Below, piece by piece: positions 14,401 through 25,215 of a stretch of 64,000 nucleotides of DNA. Within the stretch, counting starts at the first letter, position 1. Every line of letters starts with the position of its first letter. The notes beneath the pieces were generated by a model. It searched no databases. It was not told the DNA's origin and saw nothing but the letters and a program-made list of their open reading frames with translations. The position numbers and the translations under genes are program-made. The DNA comes from Erythrobasidium yunnanense (taxonomy: Eukaryota; Basidiomycota; Cystobasidiomycetes; Erythrobasidiales; Erythrobasidiaceae), in contig BCJC01000004.1 in the NCBI GenBank assembly GCA_001600175.1, positions 2,170,001 through 2,234,000 on the forward strand. The letters run 5' to 3'.

Positions 14401-15139
14401 TTTGGCATTGGTCGTCAACCCTACCTTGCCAATCACTGCGTATGCGGCACAAGGTGTCTCGAACTCCGTTACACCGGATGCTGGAGCTGGCGGCAACACT
14501 GCCGACCAGACAGGCAGCTCGAACAGCGGGTCAGATGATAAGAAGCGCACAATCATCATCGCGGTCACGACCGTCTTCGGCGTGCTCATTGCTGCCGGTC
14601 TCGCGTATTTCGCATTCACCAAGGCTAGGAAGAGCAGCAAGAATAGCGGAAGTAAAGGCAGAGCGGTTGCTGGTGCCGGTTCTCCTGGTCTTCGACCTTT
14701 CAGGCTTACTCAAGGCGGTATGTCAGCCGCTGGTGGAAACACAATGCGTGAAAGACAAGGACCATCACCTACAACCGGCTGGTGGCAGACTCGTCCCACA
14801 TCAGCTACTTCATCCTTCTCTTCAGGGTCTGACGACTCGCAGCTCTCTTCGGAGGGTTCTGTGAGCGAAGGATGGAGACGTGCACACACATCTGGTAGAA
14901 GCTCCAGCATCGACTTTGCCAGCGTCGGTGAGGGCGATGTCAGAAATTCATGGTGGAGGTTTTCAGACGGATATGGTCGAGCCTTCGGGGGACCTATCTC
15001 TGGAAGCGCATCGCCTACAAGCCCGAGATCTGCTGGCAGGCAGAGTACAAACAGAAGAATCAATATTCAGCGGACTGCAGGAGGCAATCTAGCTGGAATC
15101 AGTCGACCTACCATGCAAGAGAACTCGTTGATGCTTTAA
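11404..15139 (+). CDS. MSB2: transmembrane signalling mucin, MSB2-like
   Basis: Plasma-membrane mucin that feeds surface or osmotic cues to the filamentation/HOG MAPK pathways. Exons 11404-11869, 11971-13828 and 13891-15139 give up to 1190 residues. In order: a signal peptide that really starts at the second in-frame Met (11443, MRTGVTALL), a huge Ser/Thr-rich region (about residues 190-790) with low-complexity repeats suited to O-glycosylation, the conserved extracellular block near residues 825-965 (SEWPSVIVP, LPKGYSLISLLFSDALSW, QVFAYMPPLI), one transmembrane helix (TIIIAVTTVFGVLIAAGLAY, about 993-1012) and a cytoplasmic tail of roughly 175 residues. The conserved block is the MSB2/HKR1 positive-regulatory region, so this is more specific than a generic mucin. 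The upstream ATG at 11404 adds 13 polar residues and may not be the one used. Confidence 0.88.
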
Positions 15140-16018
15140 GCGGATCGCGAGTCCAACAGAATACAACAAAGCATTCTAGATCCATACAAAAGGATGGAAA
15201 TATCGGTATACCCCAAAATCAGGGTCGAGTTGCTGCAAAGTCGCTCTTCCTCTCCTACATTCGTTTCTCTTCGATTCAGTGATCTGTATTATCAATCTTC
15301 TTTGGGTCCAATCAAACAATCTGGAAAATGCTAGTCATCGCTCAACACCAGAACACCACACTCGTTTCACTTTCTTCCGGCACATCCTTTCGTAATTTCT
15401 GTACACCTACCACTTTTAACCGTATCACTTTACTTTGTATACAGTCTTAGCTATCCTCCTATGCTACTGAGCGACTTACTGCTAGGGGCAATGATGGAAG
15501 CTGTTTGAGGGCATACCAGGCGGGATTTATCAGCTTCTTCCTTTCTCTTCCTCCCTTCTCCATCTCTTCTTACCCTCCACCGAACCAACATGGACACTCA
15601 CCATTCCTCATCGAGATCATTGCGAGCAACTCAATCAAGCCTGCCTGCACAGTCCGCTACCCAACCCTATCTTTCATCTACCGCGCCTGTTGTTGGCTAG
15701 TCTTTAGAACCACTGCGTCTTTGGTTTAAATTAACTCTTGCGGTAATACTGGTTTCCATCACTCAGGAGTCCTGCTTGATACGTCAATTTGGCAGAAATC
15801 TAGCTTCGTTCGTATGATACATTGCATCCGAGCAAACGACACTGACACACGACTAGTTACATTTATGTGATAGCTCGGCACACAAAGCTAGGGTGATTTG
15901 AACAGAATCTGCAGTTTATGAAACGATATGGTTCGGCTGATTCCTGAACGAACTTGCAACATATTGGCACCAAGAGAACTGATAACTGCAATTTGCGTAT
16001 ACGAGCTTGCTACCGACT
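15140..16018. other. convergent intergenic region
   Basis: 3' sides of MSB2 and the homeobox gene. No gene was recognised. If the homeobox gene is spliced at its apparent stop (see findings), a small last exon could lie around 15,850-15,980 on the minus strand. Confidence 0.3.
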
Positions 16019-18094
16019 TTACTTACGAGACGATTGCGGTGGATATTGAATAGATGAAGGGCCAGATGCGCCAGACGGTCCTGCCTCGGAGGGACCGCCG
16101 TATGATCGCGATGGAACAGCAGGGTAGCCAGGCGGGTAAGCTACACCGTACGGCTGTGCACGCATTCGTGCTTGACTTGGACCGCCTGGCAGACGATCGC
16201 CTGGTCCGCCAGGGATATAGCGTGTTCCTGGAGGATGGTAGACTTGCTTGCCCCGCCCGCCCGCAACTGAGACCGCGCCGAGTTGAGGGAGAATCCGACG
16301 CCGTCTGAAACCCATTGTGAGCGATTGCAGCAAATTGCCGAGGTGATCGACTTACGCATTGATGAACCAGTTGGAGACTTGGTTCATGGTAAGACCAGTC
16401 TGTGAACATAGATTTCGCTTCTCCTCCCTAGCATTGGTCTCTTAGCCAGGTATCCTGCAAAGCCGCCAATCAACTTACTCAGTAGGATAAGGATGTCCAG
16501 TATGCGCCATGAGCCATGCCTTCAATTTGTTCGTCACTGCATTAGCAAGGCTGACATCAGCTCGCGGTCTATGCCCCCGCTGGAGCGATGACCTACCTGA
16601 AGTCGGCAGCTTTCCAGTGCGGCGGAAGACGACAGGCTCGCCCGCTTCACCGCTCTTGTCACTGCGACGATCTGACGATCCAGGTCGTGGACTTGCTCGA
16701 TCACCAGACGAGGGAGGTGATGAATGGAAGTCGTGATGAGAGGTAGGAGCCTCAATCTTCGGCGCAGGCATAGACTGCCCTGGAGCTGTCTCATGTGGAT
16801 ACAGCGCTGGCTGATATCCAGGCTGAAGCATTCCGGGCGGGCCGGCTACCATGCCCGGTACGTTGTAGTAAGGAGCATACTCTGGGGCGTACCCATGAGC
16901 AGGAGGTGCATAGTACGACGAGTGATAGGCAGCTGGAGGATCTCCTACAAACAGACGATCCATATATCAGTATACGGAAGACTGTTCAGGCAGTCTCAGC
17001 CTGCTGAAAGAGCTGCACGCACCGTCACCTGAAAAGACAGAAGCATAGGGAGGACCGGGCGGGATCCGATGGGAACCCTGTTCAGACCATGTTTATCAGT
17101 CCAACTCCCGGAGTTTCGGTGTCCTTAGACTAATTCGAAAGCTTACCATCTGCACGCTTCCTTGACCGTATGGGCCACTCATTGGCGGCTGATAGAGTGA
17201 TTCTGCAACCGGGAGAGGGGGATCGTTAAGCAGCTCTTCCAGAGGAGAAGCATGTGCAGGGCTCTTTGGCAGGTACGAGTGCTTCTGGTGATCTGCGCTT
17301 GCTGATGACTTCTGTATATCCTCCAGAGTGAGGATGGGAGGTAAAGATATAGGTGGCACTGAAGTAGGATCGCTCTCGTCCTCTTCTGCTGGCACAGGTA
17401 CATCTTCCTTATGTTCGCTCTCTTCTTGATGGAAAGCCTCGCCTGCATAGAACGGACTGAAGGCGGGAAACGCGACATCGAAGGGAGTACTGTAGATTTC
17501 CTTTGGGTGGTTGAAGATTTGACGAGTCTGAGGCAGCCTTGCCTTACGAATGCCAGCTTCGTCTTCGTGGAAGGTGAGGAGACCTGGTGACTTGATCTCG
17601 GGGAACTCGAAACCAGCGAAGGTGAACGAGACAACGTCCGTCATCTTTCGTCTGCGCTTCCTGGGACGACGAGCTTGCTTCTTAACCTATGCAGCACAAG
17701 TGGACGCATTAGCTACAGTCATCTCTGGTTAACCTTGTGCAGGTCGCACACGTACCTGTGAGCCAGCCGGTGCTACCGGGATGGGAGCAGCTGTTGGACC
17801 TGGTGAACCGTCTGTGGACGTAGGAGCTGTTGGGTTTTGCGTTCTTTGTGGAGACACAGAGCGAGAGGAGGTAGATGCTGAGCTGGAAGTCGCACCCGAA
17901 GAAGTGGTTGGTCGAGAGCCAAGAGAGAGTTGTCTTTGAAGGCTTCGGATGAAGTGGAAAGAGAAGAGAGAAGGATCGGTGGAGCATGATGTGAGGTTGC
18001 TGAGCATCTTGCGAGCAGCTTGGTCGTCGACATCTCCTGACATTCGCGGACTCGAGCTGCCTCTAGCTCCGCGACTGTCTGCGTGTACAAGCAA
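16019..18094 (-). CDS. TALE (KN-type) homeobox transcription factor
   Basis: DNA-binding regulator. The homeodomain is assembled across four splice junctions: VTNKLKAWLMAHTGHPYPTE, EEKRNLCSQTGLTMNQVSN, then WFINARRRILPQLG. TALE proteins have three extra residues between helices 1 and 2, and the HPYPTE segment fits that. Exons read are 18094-17756, 17686-17147, 17077-17029, 16944-16597, 16536-16479, 16427-16356 and 16314-16019. Upstream of the homeodomain is a long Pro/Ser-rich region and a strongly basic block (QARRPRKRRRK) at an exon start, likely a nuclear signal. The C-terminal tail is Gly/Pro/Tyr-rich. The start could be 18094 or the Met at 18043; no homology helps there. Known relatives act in development, morphogenesis or metabolism; the target genes cannot be told. 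Confidence 0.88.
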
Positions 18095-21000
18095 TAATGA
18101 TCCAGGCTGAGGGTCTTTAGGTTTCCGCGCCAGTGCGAGCGTTTTACGCCTTCTCCCCTTGTTCTGTCAGCCGAGAAGATGGCCGTTGACAGAAGTGACA
18201 AGATGGCGTTCGACAGGGCGATTGCTGTGCTGAATATCGAATACGATCGGCCTCGGATGAGAGATGGAGGATGTTGGCTTGCACTGTAGGGCTAGGTAGG
18301 CGAAGGCACGATCTGACCTGAAGGCCGAATAATGCCGCGTGAAGCCGAACGTGAAGGTACTGAGGCAGTCCATAGTGGACGTATCATGTCAGTCTAGATG
18401 ACCCACGCTTGTAGGAAGTTTACAAACTCACCGAAGGGTAGTTCTGCACTATTTCTCGCCAGCTGTTGCGCTTTCTAGCCAACACTCAGGCCAGACGATG
18501 TCTCCTTTGGCTGTATCCTAGACGCTCCCGTGAGTGATTACGCGAATGGGGAAGCGACGAAGTGTCCAAGCTCTTATAGGTCGAGCGAGAGAAGCTGGAC
18601 GGCGCACGAAAAACGTCGTTTTCGTTAAGGCGGGCGGTGCGGCGGCCGCAAGTAAGGTTTGTGTTTGGGCAGAGTGCGGCGTGACAGATGACAAGCGGTA
18701 TTGACGCCTGCCTGAGATGCTCAGAAATGATGAGGCAATGAAGTAAGCTGTCTTGCTTACTGTGAGTACTCGCAGTTGGCTGAAAGACCAAGAGATTGAG
18801 CTTGAAGCACTCGGGCGCGACGAGAAAAAGCTGATGGTTTGCTTTGGTAGCGGATCGGACCAAGGCGAAAAAGGCTGCCAGCTCGGCTCGACTGAGGTGC
18901 TGCGCAATTGCCCTCCAAACTTTAGACCCACAGAGATTGAACGCTCTGTAAGTAGACAAGCAGTGGCAGCGCTTGATGAACTCTGCTGAGAAAGTCGCTT
19001 TATCAGCGCGACAGTGAGAGTTGCCAAGTTTAAGAGGCAGTAGCTTACCTGACACTCGCGTAAAGTGATGAAGCTGTAGATGTGCGTCCGTTGATTCGCG
19101 ATGCAGACCAGCGAGAAAGGAATAGGTAGGTATCAGGCTGAGGAGGACTCTCGCTCAGACTGGTGTTTTGCTGCCTAGGTTGGAATGGCGACGGATCCCA
19201 CTGACTGCGCTGACGGGTAAGCGCACGATTGTTTGACAGCTTGTCAAGTCTAAGATGGCCAGAGCGGCCGACGGAGCACGCTTTCCTTGTGGGTACGTGC
19301 TTTGCGCGAGTGGATCTGACGGGCTCTGAGGTTTGGTAATAGCTTGCGTAATGAGGCGGAGCAGTCGTCCAAAGTACGCTGTCGAAGCGAAACGACAGCT
19401 GTAATGCTCCGACGACAGGTCTGCTGAAAACGTCGCGGTAATAGACGAAGTGCCTGGAAGATCGTAAACAGCGTATGGAAGCTCGGAGCCTTGCTAGAAC
19501 GATTGCATAGGACAGTAGCCTCCTTCGAGTGCCTTCTGAATGATGTAGGAGATGCTGTTGATTTTCCAGGTATCGCGTAACTACGTCGTTGGGGGCGCCA
19601 AGCAGAGTTGACGGTGTGGTGGATGCCGCCAAAGGTCACTGACGTGTGGTACAAACGATTCTTGCGTAGCCTTGGATTAGCTGAAGGCAGCGTAGCAGTG
19701 CGAAAGGCAGGCGTGACAATAGGCCTTCGACACTTGGAAACTTCTTGTCAGCTATGTAATAAGTGTCCATGACGGCCGGACGTCGAAAAAATTGGGCCTT
19801 TGAATGAATGAATAGGCCTTCAAAGTAGGTTTGCCGTCGATCTGGGGATCGGCCGACGACAGCGGAATCCGAAAAAGCCTGTACCACAAGGATAGCGTAG
19901 TGGGGCTTGGTATGGCACAATAAACGGCTTCGGAAGATATGCCTTTTGGCGCTGTTCGTTGCAGGCTCGCCCATACCGCCTATGCTTCAGCTGTATCAGC
20001 ATGTCCCTTCTTTCGACAGCTTGGCACGTCGGAATAGCGGAATAGCCAATCATTGAGGCCAAAGCGGAGCAATTAGAGCGAGGTCTGACAGGTCGTGTCG
20101 GGCAAACATCGAGTCTCTGCCGGCTCTTCCACAGCAAAAGGACGTCAGGCGTTCGTTTTCCCTTTCAAAATCGAGTAGATATTGGCTTGCGACTCACAAT
20201 ATCGCGTCCTCAGACTTCTTGCAGCGCTAGTGCAAGCTGGATCTCCGGCCCGAGCTGCTTCGGATGACGCGAAAGGTTGGCGTTCAGCTACGACCGCTTG
20301 CTCTACACTGACATCGAGCGTACCGCTTTGCTCCTTGCGGTTGCGGTCCACGCTGACTTTTAACGTCTGCACGTCACTCGTAAATTACGCTGGGGTTTCA
20401 TGCGGGGATGCACCTGTTCCTTCGATGCCTTCGCTTTGGCTTCACTATCGCGCGACTTGGACAGCTGGCGTGTCTTACCGGATTTGTGGATCCCATCTGA
20501 TCCGCATTAGAGTTGTGTCATCGGTGTTGAGGAAATAGAGAACAGCCTAAGCGGTGGTGGTTTTCTACTCGCAAACCTCTACGGTCGAAATTTCGCTAGG
20601 CAGCAATAGTTCCATTGTTGCAAGCTTCAGCCTATCCTTACAGTAGTTAACAAGCTAGCTAGCTTTTTGTTGTGCTCGAACAGCTATCGATAAGATGCAG
20701 ACTACTTTAGGGCGTGTTTATTGTCCTAATGACTTACGGACATTGTCAGCCCACGTTTCTAACTACTGCAAATCTGAAAGACAAGCCCCTAAACATAGCG
20801 AAGGATATGCCGTCACATCGGCATGTGCGGTGTGTAGGCCAGCGTAAGTTACGATGTTGGAAGTTTGTTTACGATTACAGCGATCCGATCTGGTCAGTCT
20901 TCGGCTTGGTTGATGTAGAATCCTAGCGAGACATCAGCTGATAAGGCGTTACTGCTTCATCCAACGACTGATCGTCGTGTCCGGGCATAAGTTATAGTTA

Positions 21001-21321
21001 AGTATAGTCTGTCTGACACCGGCGCAATCAAGCTTGGCGCTGCGAGAGGAAGGAGGAGAGGAAGATCCTGAGGAGGACCGGGGTGGGAAGGCCGGGTGGG
21101 GCATCAGTTCATTGGGAAAGGAAGGAATGCATGCGACCGGTGTATATGCTCTCTTATGGAGGATATAGCTGGACTCCCACTATGAACAGACGAGATCGTA
21201 GGCTGAAAACGTAAATAAACGAAAGCTAGCTATTTAAGAATCGCCAAGAAGAACGAAAGACGTGAATATGGTACAGACAGGACTGAGGATCGAAGCAGTG
21301 TCCATGCTGTAGCGATGCTGT
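18095..21321. other. 3.2 kb with no convincing gene
   Basis: Many overlapping open frames on both strands lack motifs, consistent start contexts or plausible splice partners. None was recognised. The stretch lies immediately upstream of the homeobox gene and downstream of the chitin synthase, so it may hold an extended regulatory region, a long 5' leader or a non-coding transcript. Ordinary mixed-composition DNA; no terminal repeats or transposase motifs were seen. Confidence 0.35.
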
Positions 21322-24300
21322 TCAGCCAGCGAACTAGAAAACAGAGAATCCAGGGTCAGGTAGTCCATGATGGAGGTACGAACACTAGGCATAATGACTC
21401 ACCAGTCGTACAAGAAGATAAGCCGTCGAGGCCGTCAATCTGAAAACAGCCAGTATGGCAACCAAGATGAGTATAATGAGCATGTCTGCCAATAGTCAAG
21501 CGGGCGGTCAGAAAGATGCCAGCATGTCTCGATGCGAGATAGGACACACAGGTGCTCTGCTTTGTACCGCCTTCCGCGAAACTCTTGGTCCCAGTGCCGT
21601 AAAGCACGATAGCTGCCAACACGCCCTGGCACCCACTGTGTCAGCTTGGTCCCAACGATTAACGACGAGGAACCCACATTCGATAATGCCCAAGTCAAAA
21701 TAACGTTCGTCCTCATGCTCGCATAGTAATCGAACTTTTAAGAGCATTAGCAGGCAGTTCAGCGGAACCTAGCTGATCAAGTATACCTTCATCTTGTCCT
21801 TCTCAGCTTGCGACTTGGCACGTGGGACCAGCTTAGGTCTCGTCCGCAGATTGTGTAGTGCTTCATCGTATCCAGCATCTATAGAAGCGGACAACTCAGG
21901 TAACAATTCCTGGAGATGAGGAAGCGAGCTCACCGATATCCGCTTGATCCGTTGGCAGCTCCACCTCAACTGTACCATCCTTGTTTGCAGGTGCATTACC
22001 CAAATCCTCTTCCGATCTATCCTCCTTTGTGCCCCAACTGAAATCGTGCAGATTTGCGAATGCATAGATGTTCAATACATTTATCCAGATAGGGGAGCAG
22101 AGAAGATATTGCAGCATGCAAGTAAACATGTGCCATGGGTCGAGCGCGAGTAGAGAGCTGATCATGTAGACGCCATATGTCGAGATCATGCTGATGATGA
22201 GCTGTGCGTAGACGGCGCCTGTTTGGACATCCTTGAAGGACTTGACGAGGCAGAAAATGGTTGCGATCATCATGTAGGTCGTGAGAGCGGAGAAGATGAG
22301 CATGACGGCCATGTATTTCCACTTCGCGCCGACTGGTCGATTACCCATTGCAAGAAGGAAGGTCGCAGCTAGCGTTCCTGCATAGAGGTACTGCATGAAC
22401 ATGTTGATGACCTTGATGCCTTTGATGCCATAATTGGGCTGGGCAGACGAATACATCAGCCCAATTACGCGAGGCTTGGCAACGGTCGCAACTCACATCT
22501 TCCAGCGAGGTAGTAAGAATCTGGAAGAAGATGTAGTAATTGGCCAGACCAAACCAAGCAAAGACCAAATTGATGACATTGTACAGAGTCTCCACGTAAA
22601 GCGCGACTTTCCGGCCAAAGGAGTGCTCTGTCCGGTTGATCTGAAGGACGTGCGCTATAGCGTATACCGCTGCAAAGAAGGACCCGTTGAGCCAGCGACG
22701 TCTGAAATCGCAAACAAGCGGCAATCAGCCAAGACGAGATGCCTTTGCTCTGTTACGCACCTCTGCGAGATGAACTCTGTGATCTGATCCGGTACATCCG
22801 TCTCTCCTTGCGCACTTTTCACGAATTTCAAGATCCAGCTATCGCCTCTCTTCGCAACAAGCTCCCAACACAGGATTCTATCTTCGGCCAAATACATGTT
22901 GCTCGTGAAGATATCTGCATCGTGGCCTTGTAGTGTTTCTCCCTTAAAGTAGCTTGCTAAAGGACCTCTGCCCATTTCGTCGTTCTTAAGCGCGATGTAA
23001 CGATAAGCTGAGAAAGCACCTGGAAGAACGGAGATGTAGCCGAAGACTGTGAACAGGTATTAGACTGTCCTGAAAAGCTAAGATACGTTCGCGACTTACG
23101 AGACTCGGTCGGCTTGTCAAGGATATTTGACATTTCTGCAGCAATATCTCAGCAAAGAGCATGATTGTGGATGCGTAACCTACTGTACTCGAAATTCTGG
23201 GCAGCTACCATCGGGTTGAGCAGACCACTCCAGAACTTGCCCTTCATGGTACAGATTTCACCGCACTATAGTTAACTATTTAGTCCCTGGGCTACGACTC
23301 CTTGAACTTCTGGACTTACAGCGCCTCCAACGTTACTATTCAGATCGAACTGCGCAAAATCAGTGTCAGTGCGGCTCTCTTTCCGTGCATCCAGTAGCCC
23401 AGCTCACAGTTTTCCACAGGTGGTATAGCGATTTTGGCCCAGGCTTCGTTCCTACATCGAGAAGGACGACCACATTCGGTCGTAGTAGCGGACAGAAAGC
23501 ATTGAAGAGCCATCTATGCGAATTGATCTTCTTTGCGTCTGTGTGGCAGATAATCAGTAATTGGCGTCTGTGCTGCGTAGTGCATGTCAGGTACTTACTC
23601 TTTTCTTTCAAGCAGAAGATGATTTGCGTAGGCACGATTCCCTTCTCCAGTCCTTTGAACTTGAGCTGTGGATCTATCGATAGCTGCGCTGTATATTCAT
23701 ATAAATGACTTTGCACAGTCTTGTTGTCTACGCGATTCTTGCCGACATCTCGTTGATAGACTCCCAATGCACCGAGACTGCAGAGATCTGTATTAGCAAG
23801 AACTCGCGGTCTGAAAGGGAAGGAGAGACGCGCCAATCGAGAACTCGCGGATGGACAACTTTGCGACCGTCTGAAATGATACAGACTACTATCTTCTTCC
23901 AGCCGTCTTTGCCCCAAACGCGACTCTTCTGCCGGGAGCAAAGGTGCGAGATGTTCTCTGCGGATATGTACAGGTCAGCTTGTCTGTCCTAATTACGAAA
24001 ATACTGGACGGGAGTTCACTCATTACGCCATGGAGCGTCCTTGTCAGCAGAACCTCATCTTCCTGTATGCACAGCGTATGGTCAGCATACTTGGCTACAA
24101 GCGGAAGCCTGACGTACGTTGTACATGGTAATACCGATGAGAAGCTCAGTCTCTCGATTGTATATGCACGGCCGTAACGTATACTGGTCTTTCGCAAAGT
24201 CATCGGGCTGTTTTGTTTATCGCTTTCAGTCGTGACTTCTAACCAGTTTGAGATGGAAACCTACATCCGAGGTACATGCGGTATATCGCATGGTCATAAA

Positions 24301-24951
24301 CTCATCCGACTCTTTTCTCGGTAAGAAGCTTTCCAGTCTTGACGGGATAGGCGCATCAATGACCAGATTTCCATGCGTAAGGCCGATCCTCTTCCTATCT
24401 CTGTTTCTTCGCGTCTGTGTCTCCGGAACAGGTCCATAATGAGGATTACTCTCATCTGTACTGCTTGCGAGCGAAGCCAAGCTCTTTTCGCTGACTTCTT
24501 TCTCGCCGAGCTGATGCTTGTTGTTCTTTCGAGCCAGTCTCTCCAACCTTCTTCGCTCTCTCTCCTGAGCTGCATACTCGGTTGCAGATGCTTCTTGATG
24601 ATGTTTGGCATGTCCTTGTGAGGATTGGTACTCGTCTGGCCCATCAAATGACCGTTCTTGCTCTCGTTCGCCCTGGTTTTCGAGCTCTGGTGTCGCATAT
24701 CGATGTCGCATTGATCCTACATCGCCGTACTGTGCTTTCTCATCCCAGTAGTCGCCATATTGGAGGTAGCTGGGCGCGCGCTCGTCCAGCGTTGGGGCAG
24801 CAGCAGCAGCGGCTTCAAATTGATCTTGTTGCGCCAGATAGGCGCGATACTCTGCAGGCATATCCTCGAGGTCATGATCGATATCGGGCAGATTCGTATA
24901 CCCTGCCATGTCGTAGGGATGGTCGAAAGCTGACCCTTCAAACATCTTCAA
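21322..24951 (-). CDS. chitin synthase, division 1 (class I-III type)
   Basis: Membrane glycosyltransferase (GT2) that polymerises GlcNAc from UDP-GlcNAc into chitin at the cell surface. It has at least a dozen short introns. The N-terminal acidic region (from MKMFEG) runs into the fungal CHS block [18 protein letters not shown]. Further hallmarks in order are [16 protein letters not shown] (joined over a splice), [35 protein letters not shown] with [23 protein letters not shown] and the catalytic QRRRW made by an intron between QR and RRWLNG. Then come five or more membrane helices, [19 protein letters not shown], and a last helix ending LLVRLFAG with stop at 21322. That final intron (donor GTGAGT, acceptor TTTTCTAG) gives a family-like C-terminus. 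One junction near 23.80-23.85 kb could not be resolved with GT-AG rules (see findings). Confidence 0.92.
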
Positions 24952-25215
24952 TCTGCGGACGCGGTTAATTGTTTACTGGCACGTGAGAGGTCAGGACCAG
25001 GCTAGGAACGCAGTCGCACGCAGTCGTTCTGGTAAGTTCTCGTTGCAGGACATCACACTGTTAACACATCGTAGAGTTACAGAAGAAAAAGCAGAACTAC
25101 AGAAAAAGGCCCAAGCTGATGAGCGATCAGCACCCTTTTGACTTGCTATTGCGAACGAGGTGAAAAAGGAGATAAGGAGGTCATATAAGGAGTACAGTAT
25201 CCCATGTAAGGTGCT
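24952..25215. other. CHS upstream / ILV2 downstream region
   Basis: Short spacer between two minus-strand genes. An A/G-rich stretch (about 25080-25190) is the only compositional feature. Confidence 0.3.

Noticed and set aside
18486-19654. Overlapping minus-strand ORFs upstream of the homeobox gene
   Set aside because: Several frames are open at once, with Arg/Ser-rich composition and no domain; typical of chance frames.
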